64,000 bases of DNA from Hydractinia symbiolongicarpus (Eukaryota > Cnidaria > Hydrozoa > Anthoathecata > Hydractiniidae): contig NC_079884.1 of the NCBI RefSeq assembly GCF_029227915.1, positions 11,718,001-11,782,000 of the forward strand. Direction: 5' to 3'. A program made the translations under genes and the position numbers. A model generated the notes under the pieces. It had not been told where the DNA came from. It did no database searches and worked only from the letters and a program-made list of their open reading frames with translations. Shown piece after piece: positions 56,580 to 64,000 of this stretch (positions within the stretch are counted from its first letter, which is position 1; each line of letters begins with the position of its first letter).

Positions 56580-57080
56580 AACACAAATACAAACAGACTG
56601 ACGGAGTACAGCTATTATTAAATAGACTAGTCATTAACCGGTGGAAAAAAACCACGAGGTCAAACGCCTTTAAATTTTACGCAATTTCGTGTCCCACAAT
56701 ACGACGTTTTTCTTGTGGACAGACGAACAGAATACACCTATTATCAAATAGAGCAGCCGTTAGCCCGTGGAAAAATGCATCGGATTATCCGTTCTTTGAC
56801 TTCCGCACTATTCGTGTGCCCATAGCACGACTGTTTGCTCACGGATGGACAAGTAGATAACCGCTATTATTAATATACTAGACGGGACACCTGCCATTGA
56901 ACCGCTGGGTTAAGCCGAAAGTTACTCTACAGTTTAGAGTTGAACGCCCAGTGAAGCGTTTAATAAGAACCGCAAACAGTGTCACACATTCAGGTGGAGC
57001 CATTTAGTACAGGTATAAAGTATGTCGTGAATCGAGTAAAGCACACCCAACATTATGGTGTTTTCGGTGCAATATATTTC
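56580..57080 (-). repeat. Family C array and segment B (inverted)
   Basis: Mirror image of 37270-37910. First come family C units ('agactagtcattaacc', 'cagacgaacagaatacacct', 'gagcagccgttagcccgtgg'), then segment B ('gaaccgctgggttaagccga', 'gttgaacgcccagtgaagcg', 'cacacccaacattatggtg'). Confidence 0.75.
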
Positions 57081-57164
57081 TTGAAAAATTTTTAGCTAAA
57101 ATAAAAACACATTTTACAACTCCTTGTTACCCCATCATAGCACAAAAGTCGCTCAACCTTTCTC

Positions 57165-57640
57165 ATTTTTCGAAGAATTTTCATGGTGAATGTTACTCCA
57201 GGCTGAGTGCTTAGTACAGGTAAACAATAGGTATAATAACCTTTCCCGCAAGAAGATTTATTGCAACTTCAGTTAAACAGAAACACAGGAAACAGCCCGT
57301 TGTTAGCATTGGACTGAGCGCTTAGTACAGGTAAACCGTGTCACACATGCGTTTAGGAATTATACCCTTTTTATTGCAACTACGGTTTACATAAAAACAC
57401 AGAATGCACTCTGTTGGTAACACTGGGCTGATCGCTATACAGGTAAACCGTGTTGCATATGTTGTTAACAACGAGCTAAGCGCTTAGTACAGGTAAACGG
57501 TGTTGCACACATGTATAGACGTAATACCTTTTTTTAAAACAAAACAGGCCGTTGTTAACATCGGTCTAAGCGCTTCGTACAGTTGAACAGAGTTAAACAG
57601 GCGTATAGGCGAAACTGCATTTTCATTAGGCGTAAGAAAG
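57165..57640 (-). repeat. Family A tandem repeat block (inverted), copy 3
   Basis: About four inverted units with 'gagcgcttagtacaggtaaa', 'cgtgtcacacatg', 'ttgcaacttcagttaaacag' and 'caggaaacagcccgttgtta'. With 56580-57080 it forms a C-B-A order, the reverse of A-B-C at 36840-37910. Confidence 0.85.
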
Positions 57641-59136
57641 ATTTAAAAATTTTTTTGTAGCTAGCTAACTGTATTTATTAGGCTACTTTCAATAACAGCT
57701 AGCTAGATTCCAGTTGCAACTTAGTAAAATTAGATTTGTAAAATAACACAAATAGAAATAATACTGGCTAAAATAAAAAGCTGTTGTATCAAACTAAATG
57801 AAAAGGCTAGTTAGCTAGCTAGCTCAGTTAAAGTCATATAACGTTTGGAGTCAAAATCTTAAAATTGGAAAGTTAGAGATTTGCATGTGGCCAAAAAACG
57901 TAACAATGTATTTACCTATTTGAAAACATATAAAAAATAAAAATAAACAGCTTTCAAAAGACAATAACAGACTTACCAACTTCAGACCACAGCTTTCAAA
58001 ATAGCCTTATATCCATTTCATATTCCTTCGTCCCGTAAAATTCGGGTTCTGCGGGATTTTGCCGGGATTTTCCGAAAAAGCTGCGCGTAACCATTTTGAA
58101 CACACAAAATACGGCTATTATTAAGGGGAATAGCGGTATAATATAGGAAGCCGGGAGACCCGATGTCGAAACGTCGGGTTAAGCCACAAGTAAATGTGTG
58201 GCCCGGCGTTAAACGTTACAGAATTTGCCACATAAACAGGCACCCAAATAAGCCGGACTGCGCGTTGTCGACTTTATTTTTTACTTAACAAAAATTCCTG
58301 ATAATTCTATGGTGAGTGTGCTAAGGATTAATGGCAGAATGTTTTAATCAATAAACCTTTTGATGACAGGATTTGAGGCTACCACAATCGCAAGGTCTTT
58401 TTAAAATATTTTTTGGTAGATTGTTTTCGTCGTTGCGAAATTCTACTTTTAGTATGTGAAACATCTCTCTTTCTTGCAAGTGGGCCGGGGCTTGATGTTA
58501 AGACGATTTCGTCTTCTACTTGCTGCGGTCAATTTACTTTTAAATTTTAGTAGATTTTGAACAAAGAAAGAAGACTTTGACTGGATTATTAATTTAATCC
58601 TCTTATCTTTAAAAAATGTTATTTTTGGATTTCATTTATCTGGATGTGAATCTGGAAGAAAGAAGAAGTTTTGCTGGCTGGCTAATTTTAGCATTAATTT
58701 TTCTGAAAACATTATTTGGCTTTTATTTATGAATTTTATGGTTATTTTTTTTCCAATAACATATAAGAAATGGACATGTAAAGTTTATGTCTGCTGCATT
58801 TTTGAGTGCTGAAATAGATAAATAAGCTAAAGCTTCTGGGGCGAAGCCCCAGACCCACTTGGGGAACTTACAGCACCCCCAAGAGCCCAAACTGTTTTAT
58901 CACGCGCAATTTTTGCGTAGCTTCGCAAATCCGTCTAAGGAGAAAAAATCCTGTATCCGCCCCTGGTACTCTTATTTTAACAGGGAATATATCATATCTA
59001 TCTAAGTCAATGCCTCCCGTATTTTTATAGACGAACCTGTTCGTCGAATACATTTTTTGAAACGTGGTTTCGTAATTATTAAATGTTCTTGTTGTCGATT
59101 GCTTTTTGCAGGCTATACACTTTTGATAACTTAGAG
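57641..59136. other. Spacer, no gene recognised
   Basis: A small repeat piece near 58140-58215 ('cgaaacgtcgggttaagcca') is related to segment B. Otherwise AT-rich without coding signal. Confidence 0.4.
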
Positions 59137-59275
59137 AAAACCGCCGTAGACTAGTGGTTATAGCTCTCGTACTCTAAAAGATGTGAGCGGATATCGTACT
59201 TCCGTGGTCAGTCGTTGAATATTGCCACACATATGAGCAAGCATTAACAATAGGCTTTTGCAGGTTCATTTTTTA
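59137..59275 (+). mobile_element. Possible tRNA-derived SINE
   Basis: 'gtagactagtggttatagct' resembles a pol III A box in a tRNA-like head. It is followed by 'gatgtgagcggatatcgtac', where a B box would be expected but is degenerate, and then a 'gccacacatatgagcaagca' body. No flanking duplication was identified. Confidence 0.35.
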
Positions 59276-60109
59276 CAGCAAAGAAATAGATATTGCTTTC
59301 TCATCTTTGATCTTCATAAAAAGAATAAAATTTTAATAAGCTGTATTATTCTGAATACACGTTTGTTTTTTTATAAGAAACCTGGTAAAGGGCCTAATTC
59401 TAAAAGTTTTGCTTGCTAATAATTTTTGCTTGTATGCAAAAGCATTTTAATATCCTGTCAAGGCTATACGCGACATTTTCTTATGCTGGTAAAATCAAAC
59501 CAAATATTGAATACATGAACATAACGTGTTAGTGTAAACCTGGCCTTACTTATGTTGTTACAAGGCGTTGGAGGAGGTACACCAGCTGTTTTCGTTACTT
59601 CGAATTATGAAACTGCCATATGGAGGGAAGGACAAAAGAAAAATTGATGAACTCAAAGCACAAAGTAACAATAAAATATATTTGAATATTATATTACTTC
59701 AAACTAAAAATTCTACAATTTTTTAACAATAAAAATATTTACTTATTAATCGAATTTCTTTGTAAGGAAAACCTCATCCATGACACTTCTCCCTCGCAAT
59801 GTGTAAAAAAATATATTTTTGGGTATCGCCTTTTTATTTGTGTTGTGATCGTGAAAGCTTGCGTCACACTTCTCTTTATTCGCCCAAACAAAAGCCATTT
59901 ACGTATTTTTTCATACCTTTATAAAGAAATTATCTTGTCTTTGACAAGCCACGTGTGAAAACTGTAGAAAAAGTTTGTATCTCCGAAGGAAGTGTTGTTA
60001 TCCAGTTGGGCGACAGTTTTCTCCAAGTTGGTGAAATTTTTGACTAAAAACTGGTCAAAATAACGATTTGTGCTAAATAAGATAACTTTCTTTGACAAAA
60101 ACTATTATT
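59276..60109 (+). promoter_or_regulatory. 5' region of the T-box gene
   Basis: AT-rich upstream and leader sequence. A TCACACTT string near 59873 resembles half of a T-box binding site, but single matches of this length are expected by chance. No TATA box was seen close to the ATG. Confidence 0.3.
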
Positions 60110-63100
60110 ATGAGTGACGTCTGGTACGGTGAAGGGAATGTAACAACACCACCTACAACGACAGTGGAAACTCCTATTGGATGCGGTTATCAAAATGCTT
60201 CGCCTGCAGCCACTGCGTGTTCCACTTACGACAACACTTACGACATGACAAAAAATCAGGACGTCATACCAAGTCCTATCATCAATAGCAATGCTTTCCA
60301 AAACTGTTTTTATTCACAACCCCAAGAGTATTCTTCGGCATATCCAAAGCAGCAAGAGATTGGAATTAAGTCTGAATGCTTCAATGATAATGGTTTGTTG
60401 CTTCTCTACGCTTTTTTGCTTGAAATTATAAATTACGGGGAATGTTTTCTAAATCAGGAATAGACATGAAAAAAACAGCGTAGTGGTAATGGGTGGCTGG
60501 AATAGTGGTGTGACAGCTGACTAAATTTAATTTATTGTTGTCAAGTCGTAAGCATGCTAATTTCTGCAAGAACAAATCGATTTTTTACACACACTTTGAA
60601 TGAGCAAGACAATTATTTATTCTAACTACTGGCTAGCATGAAAATAATTCTTTAAGTTTTGTATTTAAGTATTGTATTTTACTTAGGCAACATAGACCCA
60701 TACAACTATCCCGAGTTCGGCAAGTATGAGAACTGTCTGCGTTGGCCTCAAAACCAAAATGTTATATCGCCTTACTCTGCTCGATTATGGTCAAGAATGT
60801 CGCGACGAAATAATTCGCAAGTCCGAGATAGTCCGATTAAAGTTATACTGGAAAACAAAGGCTTAATGGAACGGTTTAATAAACATTGTACGGAAATGAT
60901 CATCACAAAAACAGGAAGGTAATTTTTTATTTAGTGATCAGATTTTAAAAGTGAAGTTCAACTTCGATCGCTAAGTATTGATAGCGTCCGGTAAAAAGCG
61001 CTCGAATGCATAAATACAATAAAATTAAAATTCGAATTAAAATTAGTGGCTACCATGCGATGCGACTGAATTAAATTTCACCTTTTGTTACGAACAATAT
61101 TTTATTTGTCATAACAGTTTCCCTGGGTTTGTCTTCAGCTTGAAGATTTTCTATTTCCTGTAGCGATTTCTACATTTTTAAAGAACAAAACTTAAAAAGC
61201 ATAAAAAAAATGTGTCTTACTGTAAAATAGTTGTAGTTACTGTAAAATAAGTTAAAAACACTCTTGGTTAAAATAAACTTTATGTAGAAGAATTTTGAAA
61301 TTCAGTGTTTTTAAAAGTAAATCAAATAAAGTTATCCGTAAATTTTATTTGATGCTTGATGCTGAGAAAGTTTCCCCTTCTGTACCAACATCTTTCTCAA
61401 TACTTTTGTTTGTTTGTTTTTTAATAGGAGGATGTTTCCCTCTCCGCAAATCAGCTTACAAGGTTTAGAGCCGAACACAAAGTACTTTGTTCTATTTGAC
61501 ATTGTACCAGCTGACGATAACAGATATAAATTTCATCATTTCAACTGGGTTGTAGCTGGGAAATCGGAACCTCTTCCTCCATCCCGATTTTATATTCATC
61601 CGGAGTCACCGTTAACAGGTAACCAGTGGGCGAAACAACAAATTGCTTTTCATAAAGTGAAATTAACCAATAACACGTGTGACCAGCATGGGCATGTAAG
61701 TACAACTTTATGTGAAGTCTTTATTGTTGTATATTAAAATTAACTTGGAAAAGAGTGTATATATAAGATTTTTCGTATTGCTTCCATATATCATGATGAT
61801 TTTGCTTATGTTCTTACTTTTCAATTTTAAACCGTATGCGTTTATTTTCGCGATTTTTTCCCGGTGATTTCGGTTAAGAAATTATTTCCGCCTTTGAGGT
61901 CAAGCTAGAAGTAAAAAAATACGGTACATATTGAATATGAATTATTCTTAAGTTTATTAAAACACCATAAGTTTCCATAGTTTGGGTTCCGTTTGCAGCA
62001 TGATTAGTGCACCCTTCTTCGGAGACACTATTGCCAGGAAAATTATCCCGTTTTATGCGACTGTAGGGAGTGCTTATTATTATTGCTCTGCTTTAGATGA
62101 TCCTAAATTCGATGCACAGATATCAACCTCGTATTCATGTTGTAGCAGCATGTGATATCTACGCAGTTCAGTTCCAACCTTTCCACACATACACATTCCC
62201 GGAATGTCAGTTCATTGCTGTGACGGCGTATCAAAATTCACAGGTAAAAAACGTTTAGGTAAGGCGTGCTAGTGGACATTATCCATGACGTGAGAGAGAC
62301 CTCGCTCTCACGTACGCATGCACTTGCGAGATTATGAATTTTATATGCAAAAGTCAATTAGTCTTATTTGGGATATATTAATTTGTTCACTACGATTTTT
62401 AGATCACACAACTGAAAATTGAGCACAACCCTTTTGCGAAAGGTTTCCGAAAACCCGAGAAAGAAAAAAGGTGAGTATAACGTTCGCAACAAGCGTTTAA
62501 AAACACCCATGTTTTAAGTTTAACAGAAGTGAGCTTGTCATTGGTAAGTTCAAGCTAGAAGGATATCGTCCTAGGTTCAAGACATTTGCTGGAATGGAAA
62601 TATTTTTAATATGCGACAGGCTTCACTGGTTTATAACCCACATAGCGGAGTTAAAACAAATTGAAAATTATTTTTTAGAGAGAAAAGAAAAATCAGCGTA
62701 AAAGACGATTGCATCCCAGCAAAGAAATGCGACACCAACAACGGTAAGTTTCTACGTATTCTTTTGGTTGCGGTTTTCAGAAATGATTATGATTGATTAG
62801 ATTGGTTTACAGTGTATTTTGATTGGTGCATTGACATCTGTTTTCTTAATTTTCAACAGGTGAGCCATCCCACGAAGGTTCGGAAAAAGACAAAGAAGTT
62901 AAGGAAGAGACAGAGCAAAAACGTGAGATAGGTTACTATGATTTAAACCAAAATCGTTGGAACTATCCTGCTATGTCAAATTTGTATAACTACAGCCAAC
63001 AGCGACATGAAATGCCCCAACCCTATCCATACCTAAGGCGTTCACCACTACCGACTAATTATTTCCCCGAACCAACGAGAAACACACGATTTGACTCGAT

Positions 63101-63272
63101 GTCATCAGAGTTTAGTAACCCTGATAAATTTCCTTACAGTACTGGTTTTGACCAGCCTAGGTACTCGAACAGCGATACAGGATTTTGTTCGTATGACCAA
63201 TCGAGGCAATTTCCATACCCGGCTGATTTCATGATGACTCAGTACAAAGCAAACACGCCTTCATTTATATAA
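60110..63272 (+). CDS. T-box transcription factor, subfamily uncertain
   Basis: Seven exons: 60110-60392, 60687-60918, 61428-61695, 62097-62243, 62403-62470, 62679-62743, 62860-63272. All are GT-AG with matching phases, giving 491 residues. The T-box DNA-binding domain spans about 145-330. Landmarks are [110 protein letters not shown] and NPFAKGF. These fit a sequence-specific nuclear regulator of development. The N terminus (1-94) is rich in Thr, Asn and Tyr. The region after the T-box is charged ([15 protein letters not shown]) and then rich in Tyr, Pro and Ser, likely an activation region. By eye it is nearer to Tbx6/VegT/MGA-type domains than to Brachyury or Tbx2/3, but a tree is needed. 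The start is the first ATG in frame with the T-box. Confidence 0.9.
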
Positions 63273-63422
63273 ACCAGTTATTTCGAACCTGACAATATAA
63301 ATTATATATAGCATAGGTGAACTTAGAGATTAAACACAAGACCTGGAAATTGCTGTCTACACTATTAATGAGAGAAAGAAAAATTAAATTAGCAAATTCT
63401 TTGTTATCAGATAAATTTAGTT

Positions 63423-63428
63423 AATAAA
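63423..63428 (+). promoter_or_regulatory. Poly(A) signal of the T-box gene
   Basis: AATAAA about 150 bases after the stop codon. Confidence 0.55.
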
Positions 63429-64000
63429 TTTCGGCTTCGGGTTTTCCCTGGTTTGAAATTGGTAGAATGTGTGTGGCGAAAAGAGTGGAGAAGGGGGCGG
63501 GGGCGGAGGCGGGCAGCAGGAAGTGCTGTAAATACAAATTTTAATATATCTTATAATCTTATAATCTCGAAAGGTATACTTAATGATTATGTGTAGGATT
63601 GTGTATAGCTAAACAGTGTACAACACGGTATGCTAGTGTTGGTCGGGGTTAGTTATCTATCCCGCCCAGTAATTAATATTTTTTTACGTTTTGTTCTTTT
63701 TGTTTATCTTTTGTGTATATCTGTTAAATTTTTGTAAATATTGTTTGAATTAGTTGATTTTTACTTACATATATATATAGAATATATAAAAGAATTACTT
63801 TACGAACCTAACAAATACTTTTTTAATACAAAAACATTATACACTTACAAAAATATTGAATCCTTAATTTTTGTTAAGCCTTCAAAAATATATTTAGAAA
63901 AAGCATTAAGATTTTAGAGCTTTTCGCTGATTTTGGCTATTTCCCTGAAACTCTGTAGCCGTGAAATGTTTTTTTATATGGATAACATTTCAACGGTTTT
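63429..64000. other. 3' flank of the T-box gene
   Basis: No gene. A short GC-rich patch at about 63491-63520 ('gggggcgggggcggaggcgg') stands out in otherwise AT-rich DNA. Confidence 0.5.

Noticed and set aside
59137-59210. Functional tRNA gene
   Set aside because: No B box and no cloverleaf with a 7-bp acceptor stem. A SINE head fits better.
60092-60109. Upstream extension of the T-box protein
   Set aside because: The extra codons start with TTG, and the first ATG in this frame is at 60110.

Overview
The window reads as animal nuclear DNA: strongly AT-rich, with GT-AG introns, animal gene families and many transposon relics. The mix of families (TRPM2-type channel with a NUDT9-H tail, T-box factor, GT7 glycosyltransferase, SWIM/YqaJ-type and DIRS-like relics) suggests a cnidarian, possibly a hydrozoan. 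That assignment is an inference. No bacterial operons, rRNA genes or convincing tRNA genes were seen.

Five gene models are supported. (1) A small membrane-anchored C2-like protein, + strand, 2102-3387. (2) A complete TRPM2-type cation channel, - strand, 24254-5955. It has 30 exons with consistent splice phases and encodes 1,477 residues, from the SLOG/TRPM homology region through six membrane segments, TRP helix and coiled coil to a C-terminal NUDT9-H domain. (3) A paralogue of the C2-like gene, + strand, 27941-32956, with the same intron position and phase. (4) A single-exon beta-1,4-glycosyltransferase of family GT7, + strand, 47431-48624. (5) A seven-exon T-box transcription factor, + strand, 60110-63272, 491 residues.

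The rest is mostly repeats. A 20-bp satellite of about 145 units (9278-12228) fills the intron between the S6 exon and the TRP-helix exon of the channel. A TTAA-flanked piggyBac-like MITE (22184-22935) and a second MITE (19740-20036) sit in other introns of the same gene. From 31 kb on there are composite tandem-repeat blocks (families A, B and C, found in both orientations), a 2.1-kb direct duplication (37846-39960 and 43846-46010), a decayed LINE with a YADD motif (34640-35640), a possible Penelope-like tail (40225-40330), a convergent DDE transposase tail and SWIM/YqaJ-family relic (51766-52900), and a DIRS-like gag and reverse transcriptase relic (54587-55692).

The points most worth checking are these. 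The channel keeps its NUDT9-H fold and Ca2+ site but has lost the catalytic residues of the Nudix box and has an unusual pore filter. The GT7 enzyme has Leu where galactosyltransferases have Tyr289, which predicts GalNAc transfer. The satellite array ends about 50 bp from a 3' splice site. The two C2-like paralogues flank the channel gene.
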